In this document: one piece after another, positions 1-6,083 of the stretch | How the letters are laid out: each line of letters opens with the position of its first letter | Position numbering within the stretch: position 1 is the stretch's first letter | NCBI GenBank assembly: GCA_964423465.1 | Contig: CAYRFK010000239.1 | Location: forward strand, 1 to 7,604 | Source of the DNA: VGWF01 sp964423465 | GTDB lineage: Bacteria > Verrucomicrobiota > Kiritimatiellia > PWTM01 | Direction of reading: 5' to 3' | DNA length: 7,604 nucleotides | The notes under the pieces: model-generated | The model's database searches: none | Seen by the model: the letters and a program-made list of their open reading frames with translations, nothing else | What the model was told of the DNA's origin: nothing | Position numbers and translations under genes: made by a program

Positions 1-82
1 GTGCCCGGGGCGGGAGTCGAACCCGCACTCCTTTCGGAAGGAGATTTTAAGTCTCCTGCGTCTGCCGTTCCGCCACCCGGGC
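1..82 (-). tRNA. tRNA-Leu, anticodon UAA
   Basis: Class II tRNA on the minus strand, 5' end at 82. The acceptor arms GCCCGGG (76-82) and CCCGGGC (3-9) pair perfectly. The D stem is GCG/CGC. The anticodon stem GGAGA/TCTCC encloses the loop CTTAAAA with anticodon TAA at 47-49, which decodes UUA. A long variable arm (TCC-GAAA-GGA) identifies the leucine class, and the T arm GCGGG-TTCGACT-CCCGC is complete. Base 2 gives discriminator A, as leucine tRNAs require, and base 1 fits the first C of CCA, so an encoded CCA may lie just outside the window. No promoter is visible immediately upstream. The gene lies 201 bases downstream of rplT on the same strand, so readthrough from the ribosomal operon is possible. 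Confidence 0.95.
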
Positions 83-91
83 GTGAGGAAG

Positions 92-176
92 AGTGTCGAG
101 TGGCGAGTGTCGGGTGTCGGGTGGCGAGTGGCAAGTGGCAAGTGGCAAGGGGCGAGGGGCGAGGGGCGAGGGGGCG
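92..176. repeat. Twelve-unit heptanucleotide array with a G-quadruplex motif
   Basis: Eleven in-phase 7-base units (92-168) and a twelfth with one extra G (169-176) follow the consensus RGKGKCR on the plus strand. Units grade from AGTGTCG/GGTGTCG at the left, through three AGTGGCA units in the middle, to AGGGGCG at the right. Neighbouring units resemble each other most, as expected from slippage or local homogenisation. Four G runs (149-152, 156-159, 163-166, 170-174) separated by CGA loops form a canonical intramolecular quadruplex motif on the plus strand. It ends 9 bases before the tRNA 5' end. No open reading frame in it looks genuine. Confidence 0.85.
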
Positions 177-213
177 TGACTCGACGCCTGACACTTGTCG
201 CTGCCCGGAAACG

Positions 214-260
214 GTCCAAGCCTTGGACGAGCCCTTGCGGGCGGCGTCCAAGGCTTGGAG
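214..260. repeat. Pair of mutually complementary palindromes, possible terminator of rpmI-rplT
   Basis: GTCCAAG-C-CTTGGAC (214-228) is a near-perfect palindrome, and TCCAAG-G-CTTGGA (247-259) is its exact reverse complement over 13 bases. The two copies can pair with each other (215-229 with 245-259, 15 bp). The loop between them carries a further GCCC-TTGC-GGGC hairpin (231-242). The element sits 24 bases past the rplT stop. Read on the minus strand it is followed only by a short CGTTT stretch, so it would make a weak intrinsic terminator. It could instead be an mRNA 3' end stabiliser or a dispersed repeat unit. The structure is seen; the role is inferred. Confidence 0.6.
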
Positions 261-283
261 GCGGCGGGGCCGGACCTCTGGGG

Positions 284-637
284 TCAGGCCAGCTTGGTCT
301 TCGCGAGCGCGACGATCGAGGTGAAGCCTGCGGCGTCGTGAATGGCGATCTCGGACAGCATCTTGCGGTTCAGTGCGACGCCGGCCTTGGTCAGGCCCTC
401 GATCAGACGGCCATAGGTCATCCCGTTCAGCCGCGCGGCGGCGGAGAGACGGACGATCCAGAGACCGCGGTAGTCGCGCTTCTTGGCGCGGCGGTGCACG
501 GTGGCCTGACGCTTGGCGCGATCGACCGATTCGGTCGCGGTGCGGTACAGGCGGGAACGTCCACCGTAATAGCCTTTCGCGGCCTTCAGGACGCGGCGGC
601 GGCGGCGGCGGGAAGAGGCGGCATTGGTCACTCTCAT
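284..637 (-). CDS. rplT: 50S ribosomal protein L20
   Basis: 117 residues, the normal L20 length. L20 binds 23S rRNA early in large-subunit assembly, and in several bacteria it represses its own operon by binding the leader mRNA. Visible family hallmarks are the arginine-rich N-terminal arm (RRRRRR at 10-15, encoded by a CGG-type triplet run), KAAKGYYGGRSRLYR (18-32), RAKKRDYRGLWIVRLSAAAR (50-69), NGMTYGRLIEGL (71-82) and the C-terminal IAIHDAAGFTSIVALAK. The ATG at 635-637 is preceded by GGAGA (647-651) with 9 bases of spacing. It follows rpmI by 29 bases, so the two are co-transcribed from the promoter at 1014-1042. No frame damage is visible. Confidence 0.97.
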   Translation of the reverse strand: MRVTNAASSRRRRRRVLKAAKGYYGGRSRLYRTATESVDRAKRQATVHRRAKKRDYRGLWIVRLSAAARLNGMTYGRLIEGLTKAGVALNRKMLSEIAIHDAAGFTSIVALAKTKLA

Positions 638-666
638 GGTCGGTATTCTCCGTCAGGGAACTAAAA

Positions 667-930
667 TTAGCGGCCGATCAGTGCGGAAATGATCCGCTTG
701 TAGTCCGCGCCCGAAACGAGGGCGCCGCGACGCAAGTGGCGCTTGCGCTTGCGGGACTTGCCGGTAAGCAGGTGGCCGCGGCCGGCCGACGGCCGCTTGA
801 TCTTGCCGGTCGCGGTGATCTTGAACCGCTNNNNNNNNNNGGCAACAATATTAACATCTTCGCCCAATAAAATACTGCCGGTCAGTTTGAACCGCTTGGC
901 AACCGCTTTTCGCGTCTTCATCTTCGGCAT
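667..930 (-). CDS. rpmI: 50S ribosomal protein L35, interrupted by an assembly gap
   Basis: L35 is a small basic protein of the large ribosomal subunit, usually about 65 residues. As written the frame is 87 residues including four unknown ones. The N-terminus MPKMKTRKAVAKRFK and the C-terminal part (GKIKRPSAGRGHLL, then KSRKRKRHLRRGALVSGAD) match the family. The middle segment LTGSILLGEDVNIVA plus the gap does not. The bases at 821-830 recur exactly at 887-896; merging these copies removes 66 bases and gives an uninterrupted 65-residue L35 reading AKRFKITATGKIK across the join. The ATG at 928-930 has AAAGGTG (938-944) as ribosome binding site, 7 bases away. It is the first gene after its promoter and is followed by rplT. 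infC does not precede it. Confidence 0.93.
   Translation of the reverse strand: MPKMKTRKAVAKRFKLTGSILLGEDVNIVAXXXXRFKITATGKIKRPSAGRGHLLTGKSRKRKRHLRRGALVSGADYKRIISALIGR
821..903. other. Scaffold gap with duplicated flank and anomalous contig tip
   Basis: Ten Ns occupy 831-840. The ten bases before the gap (821-830) are identical to 887-896, and GGCAAC directly after the gap (841-846) recurs at 898-903. If the gap hid a single T, the two sides would be 17-base direct repeats. The intervening tip 841-886 has 19 G or C in 46 bases, far below the surrounding DNA, and codes for residues foreign to L35. The simplest reading is two contigs that overlap by ten bases but were joined with a default gap, one ending in chimeric or strain-variant sequence. 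A real in-frame duplication and insertion is less likely. Confidence 0.8.
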
Positions 931-986
931 GGTGATTCACCTTTCAGCGGACCGTCCGGCTCCCCGCCGCGCACGACCCGATCGCA

Positions 987-1000
987 CAACCCTTGGGTTG
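987..1000. promoter_or_regulatory. 14-base palindrome in the rpmI leader
   Basis: CAACCC-TT-GGGTTG is an inverted repeat with 6-base arms, located about 7 bases downstream of the predicted transcription start on the minus strand. It could be a DNA operator half-site pair or a short 5' hairpin. Because L20 autoregulates rpmI-rplT in some bacteria, a leader element is a reasonable place to look, but nothing here matches a known L20 binding structure that I can recognise. Confidence 0.35.
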
Positions 1001-1013
1001 AAAAGAATTTTGG

Positions 1014-1042
1014 ACTATACGGTCCGGCCTCCGGCCTGTCGA
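1014..1042 (-). promoter_or_regulatory. Sigma70-type promoter for rpmI-rplT
   Basis: On the minus strand, -35 TCGACA (1037-1042) and -10 TATAGT (1014-1019) each differ from consensus by one base and are separated by exactly 17 bases. An A/T-rich initial transcribed region follows. Transcription would start near 1007, giving a leader of about 77 bases to the rpmI ATG. It lies just downstream of the ppdK terminator, which fits an independent ribosomal-protein transcription unit. Confidence 0.75.
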
Positions 1043-1069
1043 GCCCTTTCTCCCCGGCCGGGTCCGGCG

Positions 1070-1098
1070 AAAGGCCCCGGCGGTTTCCCGCCGGGGCC
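1070..1098 (-). terminator. Intrinsic terminator of ppdK
   Basis: On the minus strand an 11-bp perfect GC-rich stem (1088-1098 with 1073-1083) closes a GAAA tetraloop of the stable GNRA type (1084-1087) and is followed by TTT (1070-1072). It begins 25 bases past the ppdK stop codon. The U run is short, but the stem is very strong. Confidence 0.8.
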
Positions 1099-1123
1099 CT
1101 CCCGATTCATGCTTCGGACCGGA

Positions 1124-3850
1124 TCAGCCCTTCTTCGCCTTCAGGGCCGCCTGCGCCGCCGCGAGGCGGGCGATCGGCACACGGAACGGCGAGCAGCTGA
1201 CGTAGTTGAGCCCGCTCTTGAAGCAGAACTCGACCGAGGCGGGATCGCCGCCCTGTTCGCCGCAGATGCCGACCTTCAGATCCTTGCGGACCTTGCGGCC
1301 CTTCTGCACGGACATCTCGATGAGCTGTCCGACGCCGTCCTGGTCGATCGTCTGGAACGGATCGGCCGGGAGGATCTTCTTGTCCAGGTAGTCGCCCAGG
1401 AATCCGCCGATGTCATCGCGGCTGAATCCGAAGCTCATCTGGGTCAGGTCGTTCGTGCCGAAGCTGAAGAAGTCCGACTCGGCCGCCATGCGATCGGCCA
1501 ACAGCGCCGCGCGCGGGATCTCGATCATCGTCCCGATCAGCAGCGGGATGTCGCGCACGCCCATCTTCTTGCAGACCTCGGCCTTGACTTTTGCGATCAG
1601 GGCCTTCTGGTGCTTGAGCTCGTTGGCGTCGCAGGTGACCGGGATCATGATCTCCGGCTTGCACTTCTTCTTCGCCTTGTTGAGCTCCGCAGCCGCCTCG
1701 AGGATCGCGCGAACCTGCATCTCGGTGACCTCGGGATAGGTGATGCCGAGGCGGACGCCGCGGTGCCCCATCATCGGGTTGTTCTCGTGCAGCGCCTCGC
1801 CGCGGGCCTTGATCGCCTCGGGGGTGATTCCCAGCGCCTTGGCCAGCTCGGCCTGCTTGTCAGCCGCCTGCGGCACGAACTCGTGCAGCGGCGGATCGAG
1901 CATGCGGATGGTGACGGGCAGGCCTTCCATCGCCTCGAGTGTCGCCTTGATGTCCTTCTTCACGAAGGGGAACAACTCGTTCAACGCGGTACGGCGCTCG
2001 GCCTCGCTGCTGCTCAGGATCATCTTCCGGAGCAGGAAGAGGGCGGCGTCGGAGCCCGCGCCGTAGAACATGTGCTCGGTGCGGAACAGGCCGATGCCCT
2101 CCGCGCCGTACGCGCGCGCGATCTTCGCATCTTCCGGCGTGTCGGCGTTCGTGCGGACGCCCAGCGTGCGGAACTTGTCCACGATCTTCATGAACGCCTG
2201 GAACCGGGGGTTCTCCGTGGCGTCGATCATCTTGAGCTCGCCCTCGTAGACAACGCCCTTCGTGCCGTTCAGCGTCACGAACGCGCCCTCGGAGTAGGTC
2301 TTGCCGGCGACGCTCATGCACTTGCCATGGACGTCGACGTGGATCTCGCCGGCGCCGACGATGCAGCACTTGCCCCAGCCGCGGGCGACGAGCGCCGCGT
2401 GGGAGGTCATGCCGCCGCGGGCCGTCAGGATGCCCTGCGCCACGCGCATGCCCTCGATGTCCTCGGGGTTCGTCTCCTCGCGGACGAGGATGACCGTCTT
2501 GCCCTTCGCGGCCCATGCCACGGCGTCCTCGGCCGTGAACACGATCTGGCCGGAGGCTCCGCCGGGACCCGCGGGCAGGCCCTTGCCGACGATCGTGGCA
2601 ACCTTCTCGGCGGCCGGATCGACGAACGGATGAAGGAGCTGATCGAGATGCCCGGGTTCGACGCGCGTGACGACGGTCTTGGCGTCGATCATCTTCTCCT
2701 TGAGCATGTCCATCGCCATGTTCAGCGCCGCCGTGCCCGTGCGCTTGCCGTTGCGGCACTGGAGCATGTACAGGACGCCTTCCTGGATCGTGAACTCGAT
2801 GTCCTGCATGTCCTTGTAGTGCTTCTCAAGGCGCGTGCGGATGTCGAAGAGCTGCTTGTACAGCTTCGGCATCGCCTCCTCGAGCGACTGCAGGTGCTTG
2901 TTCTGATCGTTCTTGGTGGCGTTGTTCACCGGGCTCGGCGTGCGGATGCCGGCGACGACGTCCTCGCCCTGCGCGTTGACCAGCCACTCGCCGTAGAACT
3001 TGTTTTCGCCGGTCGCGGGATTGCGGGTGAACGCCACGCCCGTGGCCGAGCTGTCGCCCATGTTGCCGAAGACCATGGCCTGGACGTTGACGGCGGTGCC
3101 CCACTCGTCCGGGATGCCCTCGATGCGGCGGTAGGAAATGGCGCGCTTGCCGTTCCAGCTCTTGAACACCGCGCCGATGCCGCCCCACAGCTGCTTCCAC
3201 GGATCATCCGGGAAGTCCTTGCCGAGGACCTGCTTCACGCGCTGCTTGAAGGCGACGACGAGGTCCTTGAGGTCCTCGGCCGTCAGGTCCGTGTCGGACT
3301 TGTAGCCCTTCGCCTTCTTCACTTCGCCGAGCATGCCGTCGAGCTGCTTGCGGATGCCCTTGCCTTCTTCGGCCTCGATGCCCTCGGCCTTCTCCATGAC
3401 GACGTCGGCGTACATCATGATCAGCCGGCGGTATGCGTCGTACACGAAGCGCTCATTGCCCGTCTTCTTGATCAGGCCGGGAATCGTGCTCGAGGCGACG
3501 CCGACGTTCAGCACCGTCTCCATCATGCCCGGCATCGACTTGCGGGCGCCGGAGCGGCACGAGACGAGCAGCGGGTTCGACGCATCGCCGAACTTCATGC
3601 CCATGACCTTTTCCATCTTCGCGACGGCCGTACGGACCTGCGCGTCGAGGATCGCCGGGTACTTGCCGCCTTCGGCGAAGTAGTCGACGCAGCACTCGGT
3701 CGTGACCGTGAAGCCCGCGGGGACGGGCAGCTTGATCAAGCACATCTCGGCGAGGTTCGCGCCCTTGCCGCCGAGCAGATTCTTCATGTCCGCCTTGCCG
3801 TCGGCAGTATTGCCGCCGAAGGAATAGACATACTTCTTAGCCTTGGCCAT
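1124..3850 (-). CDS. ppdK: Pyruvate, phosphate dikinase
   Basis: 908 residues, full length for the family. The cytosolic enzyme interconverts ATP + pyruvate + Pi and AMP + PEP + PPi, serving gluconeogenesis or PPi-linked glycolysis. The N-terminal nucleotide-binding region shows GGKGANLAEM (27-36), SCRSGARKSMPGMMETVLN (97-115) and LQCRNGKRTGT (363-373). The swivelling phosphohistidine domain carries GGMTSHAALVARGWG (479-493), with phospho-acceptor His484 and Thr482 at the position used by regulatory kinases of the PPDK regulatory protein family. The C-terminal PEP/pyruvate barrel shows GIGLFRTEHMF (585-595), GHRGVRLG (695-702), IGTMIEIPRAAL (762-773), FGTNDLTQ (797-804) and ICGEQGGDPASV (862-873), with the catalytic Cys863. 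Gln866 replaces the histidine usual in CGEHGG. The ATG at 3848-3850 has AGGAG (3860-3864) 9 bases upstream. It is a single-gene unit, with its own promoter at 3940-3968 and terminator at 1070-1098. Confidence 0.98.
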   Translation of the reverse strand: MAKAKKYVYSFGGNTADGKADMKNLLGGKGANLAEMCLIKLPVPAGFTVTTECCVDYFAEGGKYPAILDAQVRTAVAKMEKVMGMKFGDASNPLLVSCRSGARKSMPGMMETVLNVGVASSTIPGLIKKTGNERFVYDAYRRLIMMYADVVMEKAEGIEAEEGKGIRKQLDGMLGEVKKAKGYKSDTDLTAEDLKDLVVAFKQRVKQVLGKDFPDDPWKQLWGGIGAVFKSWNGKRAISYRRIEGIPDEWGTAVNVQAMVFGNMGDSSATGVAFTRNPATGENKFYGEWLVNAQGEDVVAGIRTPSPVNNATKNDQNKHLQSLEEAMPKLYKQLFDIRTRLEKHYKDMQDIEFTIQEGVLYMLQCRNGKRTGTAALNMAMDMLKEKMIDAKTVVTRVEPGHLDQLLHPFVDPAAEKVATIVGKGLPAGPGGASGQIVFTAEDAVAWAAKGKTVILVREETNPEDIEGMRVAQGILTARGGMTSHAALVARGWGKCCIVGAGEIHVDVHGKCMSVAGKTYSEGAFVTLNGTKGVVYEGELKMIDATENPRFQAFMKIVDKFRTLGVRTNADTPEDAKIARAYGAEGIGLFRTEHMFYGAGSDAALFLLRKMILSSSEAERRTALNELFPFVKKDIKATLEAMEGLPVTIRMLDPPLHEFVPQAADKQAELAKALGITPEAIKARGEALHENNPMMGHRGVRLGITYPEVTEMQVRAILEAAAELNKAKKKCKPEIMIPVTCDANELKHQKALIAKVKAEVCKKMGVRDIPLLIGTMIEIPRAALLADRMAAESDFFSFGTNDLTQMSFGFSRDDIGGFLGDYLDKKILPADPFQTIDQDGVGQLIEMSVQKGRKVRKDLKVGICGEQGGDPASVEFCFKSGLNYVSCSPFRVPIARLAAAQAALKAKKG

Positions 3851-3882
3851 GGTCCGATGCTCCTGTCTTGGGTTGTGTTGCC

Positions 3883-3901
3883 GGTTCCCGCCCGGGGAAC
3901 C
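3883..3901 (-). promoter_or_regulatory. Stem-loop in the ppdK 5' leader
   Basis: GGTTCCC (3883-3889) and GGGAACC (3895-3901) pair perfectly around a 5-base loop. The hairpin lies in the middle of the predicted ppdK leader, 18 bases upstream of its Shine-Dalgarno sequence, so it does not mask ribosome binding. There is no U run on either side, so it does not look like an attenuator terminator. Its role is unknown. Confidence 0.4.
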
Positions 3902-3939
3902 CGGCCTCGGGGTCTCCAGAGCGAAAGAAAAGACGCAAA

Positions 3940-3968
3940 AACGTACCGAAACAGGCGGGCGAAGTCAA
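3940..3968 (-). promoter_or_regulatory. Probable promoter of ppdK
   Basis: On the minus strand, -35 TTGACT (3963-3968, one mismatch) and -10 TACGTT (3940-3945, three of six matches, keeping the TA and final T) are 17 bases apart. The -10 is followed by a T-rich stretch. The predicted start near 3933 leaves a leader of about 83 bases. The strong -35 supports the call and the weak -10 lowers confidence. No equally good promoter was found on the plus strand for the pilin-like gene at 4122. Confidence 0.55.
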
Positions 3969-4121
3969 TGCCCGACGCGGAGGACGGGAACTCCGGGGCG
4001 CATGGCAGCCCGGCAGGGCTCGCGAATCCCTCTTCCGGCGTGACTTCGTACCCCGCGCGTGGCAAGGTGCCGCCGTGGGCGCGGGCGGTCGGAACCGGAC
4101 CGCGCCATGGGGACTGACGCC

Positions 4122-4829
4122 ATGAATCTACGCACATTTCGCCCGGCAGACCGCAAAGGCTTCACGCTCGTCGAGATGCTGGTCGTCATCGCCATCATCG
4201 GAGTTCTGATGATGATCCTCGCCCCGATGCTGGGCCCGGCCATGGACAGGGCGCGCCGGGTCGCCTGCGGAAACCACCTGAGCCAGTGCTACAAGGTGGC
4301 GCTGCAGTACGCCGCCGACAACAACGGCCGGCTGCCGCCCGCCAACGCGGACAACCCGGCGACCTTCCACTTGGCGGCGACCGAGATCATGACGACCTAC
4401 ATGGAGCAGCACGGTCTCCCCCCGATCATCTGGTACTGCCCGGCGCTGGTCCGGCAGGACCCCCTGAACCGGGGCCTTCACAACTGGAGGAATCCGAACA
4501 CGTCGCAGTCCGGCTACGGGGAGTTCCGCATCGGGTACTGCTACAACGGGGCGGCCGAAGGGGCGGTTGACAAGTACCGGGTGCCCTTCCCCGTCACAAG
4601 CGCCGACCTGAACGGAAGCAGCGCCATCACGGCGGACGTCTGCTCGACCCCGCGTCCGTCCCCCGTCCAGGGTCGCGACGTGAAATTCTGGTATACGTTC
4701 CCGCACAACGGCGCGGGCAAGCCCCAAGTGTGCAATGTCGGCATGGGCGACGGAAGCGTCCAGGCCAAGCCGAAGGAAATCCTGGTGCATTCGTACGCCT
4801 ACATCGGCGCGACCGAGTTGTACTGGTAG
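4122..4829 (+). CDS. Prepilin-type N-terminal cleavage/methylation domain protein (pseudopilin-like)
   Basis: 235 residues. The N-terminus has a short basic leader, then RKG|FTLVEMLVVIAIIG (11-27). A prepilin peptidase would cut after Gly13 and methylate Phe14, and Glu18 is the conserved +5 glutamate. The hydrophobic helix 14-35 is followed by an amphipathic part with RARRVACGNHLSQC (43-56) and YAADNNGRLP (63-72), the layout seen in the large PVC families of G-type pseudopilin proteins. The C-terminus has H195-X14-DG-S (DG at 210-211), resembling the prepilin-associated H-X9-DG domain with five extra residues. It probably enters the periplasm or inner membrane through a type II secretion or type IV pilus-like assembly, but no assembly gene is nearby. 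The ATG at 4122 is preferred because GGGGA (4109-4113) sits 8 bases upstream; the ATG at 4107 is an alternative. The region 3969-4121 shows no other gene. Confidence 0.87.
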   Translation: MNLRTFRPADRKGFTLVEMLVVIAIIGVLMMILAPMLGPAMDRARRVACGNHLSQCYKVALQYAADNNGRLPPANADNPATFHLAATEIMTTYMEQHGLPPIIWYCPALVRQDPLNRGLHNWRNPNTSQSGYGEFRIGYCYNGAAEGAVDKYRVPFPVTSADLNGSSAITADVCSTPRPSPVQGRDVKFWYTFPHNGAGKPQVCNVGMGDGSVQAKPKEILVHSYAYIGATELYW

Positions 4830-4854
4830 GCCCCGCCCCCCACGGAGACGTCCC

Positions 4855-5475
4855 ATGAGTTCCTCATCCAAGTCGAAAATCGTCCCGATGCTGGCCGTGC
4901 TGGCCGTGTTGGTCGTCACGCTGGTTCTCATGCGCACCTGCCGCCGGGCGCCGGGCCTTCCGGACGAGACCCTGCAGGTGGCGGATGCGCTGACGGCGGC
5001 CGCGGTGCAGGAAGCCACGACCCTTGCCGGTGCGGGCGGCGACATCGTCCTCGTCGGCATCGACCTTCCGCCGGAGATGATCGGACCGTTCAGCGCCCGT
5101 TACATCGCATCGTTCAAGAACGCGGCCGCCAAGGCGGGACTCACCATCAAGGCGGAGGAACGGATGCCGCCCAGCCCCAACATGGAATCCACGGGCGAGG
5201 TCTTCCCGAAGGACGCCCTGTTCGGCGTACTGTCGAAGCATGCGAATGCAAAGCTGATCGTGTTCTTTGTCCCCCTGCCCCCGCTGACCCCGGCCGACGC
5301 GGCCCGCATCCCGGCCCAGCGGCCGAAGGTCATGCTGGTGACCAACTGGCAGGCGCTCCACCTGCGCACGATGCCCAAGGGCTTCGTCCAGACGGCGATC
5401 GTGCCCCGCACGGGCGAGACGCCGTCGGGCGTCGGCGAAATGGACTTCGCCGCTCAGTTCCAGATCATCAAGTAG
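4855..5475 (+). CDS. Membrane-anchored protein of unknown function
   Basis: 206 residues; I do not recognise a family. After a short positive N-terminus (MSSSSKSK) a single hydrophobic segment at about 9-26 precedes TCRR, so the chain is probably an N-terminal membrane anchor with the rest outside the cytoplasm. The soluble part alternates likely strands and helices: GDIVLVGID (62-70), a helix around 80-94 (SARYIASFKNAAAKA), AKLIVFFVPLP (132-142), KVMLVTNW (158-165) and QTAIVPR (179-185). This could be a small Rossmann-like or periplasmic-binding-like alpha/beta fold; that is inference only. The ATG has GGAGA (4844-4848) 6 bases upstream, and the gene starts 25 bases after the pseudopilin stop, so the two are probably one operon and may act together. 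The stop lies 21 bases from that of the convergent gene, with no clear terminator between them. Confidence 0.75.
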   Translation: MSSSSKSKIVPMLAVLAVLVVTLVLMRTCRRAPGLPDETLQVADALTAAAVQEATTLAGAGGDIVLVGIDLPPEMIGPFSARYIASFKNAAAKAGLTIKAEERMPPSPNMESTGEVFPKDALFGVLSKHANAKLIVFFVPLPPLTPADAARIPAQRPKVMLVTNWQALHLRTMPKGFVQTAIVPRTGETPSGVGEMDFAAQFQIIK

Positions 5476-5496
5476 GTCGAGCCGACGGACGCGCCC

Positions 5497-6009
5497 CTAT
5501 TTCGCGCCGCCGGGCGTCCAACTCACGTAGATGTCCCGGAAGGCGCCCGCGTCGGGCACGTCGGGCTTGGAGGGCGCCGCGCCCTTTTGAAACTTCACGC
5601 CGTCGATCCGGGGCCCCGCTCCGTTCCACCATGTCGATTCGGCGCACAGCCTGTAGACGCCGTCTGGAGCCGGCTGCCCGGCCGCCGTGCGTCCATCCCA
5701 CGTGGCGGAGATCTTGCCCCACTCCGTGAAGGTGGGTCCGGTGACCGCGTCGGTCGTGTTCGTCGACGACGCCGCGCGCCACGCTTCGAGCCGCTTCGTC
5801 TGCTTGAGGCCCCGCACGAGCAGCGTCTTTACGAAGCGCCCGTCCGCGTCCTCCACCCACACCGCAGCCACATGCTTCGGGGCGAACGCCTTCTTCTCGC
5901 CCTCGATCGTCGCCTCAAACTCAAGCGAACCCGCCGTCGAAGCCGCCCTCACACCCTGCGCCGCCAGCATCGCCCCGACCGCCGCCGCCATCCACCGTCC
6001 ATGGTTCAT
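5497..6009 (-). CDS. Secreted DUF2271-like protein
   Basis: 170 residues with a Sec signal peptide (hydrophobic 7-18, likely cut after VRA, Ala22). The mature part reads as a beta-sandwich. HVAAVWVEDADGRFVKTLLV (46-65), EAWRA (75-79), DAVTGPT (87-93) and ATWDGRTAAGQPAPDGVYRL (102-121) match, in order, the pattern I know for periplasmic DUF2271 proteins. The WDG...G.P.PDG..Y core also resembles FlgD-type Ig-like modules, a less likely alternative. The function of DUF2271 is not established; members are exported. The start is the ATG at 6007-6009, with GGAGG 7 bases upstream, rather than the in-frame TTG two codons earlier, which would overlap the spacer. It is transcribed alone from the promoter at 6055-6083, convergent with the membrane protein gene and divergent from the 401-residue gene. 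Confidence 0.72.
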   Translation of the reverse strand: MNHGRWMAAAVGAMLAAQGVRAASTAGSLEFEATIEGEKKAFAPKHVAAVWVEDADGRFVKTLLVRGLKQTKRLEAWRAASSTNTTDAVTGPTFTEWGKISATWDGRTAAGQPAPDGVYRLCAESTWWNGAGPRIDGVKFQKGAAPSKPDVPDAGAFRDIYVSWTPGGAK

Positions 6010-6028
6010 CCGCAATCCTCCACTCCAT

Positions 6029-6045
6029 CACGGGCATCCCCCGTG
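6029..6045 (-). promoter_or_regulatory. Stem-loop at the 5' end of the DUF2271-like mRNA
   Basis: CACGGG (6029-6034) and CCCGTG (6040-6045) form a perfect 6-bp stem with a 5-base loop. With the predicted start near 6048, the hairpin begins within the first few bases of the transcript and ends before the Shine-Dalgarno sequence. It could protect the 5' end of the mRNA from decay; that role is inferred. Confidence 0.4.
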
Positions 6046-6054
6046 GTTCCTGTC

Positions 6055-6083
6055 GCGATAACGGGTCCGCCCGCCCTTGTCAA
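6055..6083 (-). promoter_or_regulatory. Promoter of the DUF2271-like gene
   Basis: On the minus strand a perfect consensus -35 TTGACA (6078-6083) is followed after 17 bases by TATCGC (6055-6060), a weak -10 keeping the first three consensus bases. The predicted start near 6048 gives a leader of about 39 bases to the ATG at 6009. Confidence 0.6.

Noticed and set aside
594..611. CGG triplet run
   Set aside because: It encodes the polyarginine arm of L20 and needs no other explanation.
743..4117. An open frame of more than 1100 codons on the plus strand across ppdK
   Set aside because: It lies antisense to a full-length, unmistakable ppdK and crosses the N gap. It has the Arg/Ala/His/Leu/Asp-rich composition of a shadow frame in GC-rich DNA.
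3969..4121. Search for a plus-strand promoter of the pseudopilin gene
   Set aside because: GTGACT near 4040 has no acceptable -10 at a proper distance; no site was good enough to report.
4128..5060. A 310-codon minus-strand frame opposite the pseudopilin and membrane protein genes
   Set aside because: It has no recognisable motifs and covers two plus-strand genes that have motifs, start signals and spacing.
5476..5496. Possible bidirectional terminator between the convergent genes
   Set aside because: The 21-base spacer has no inverted repeat or T run.
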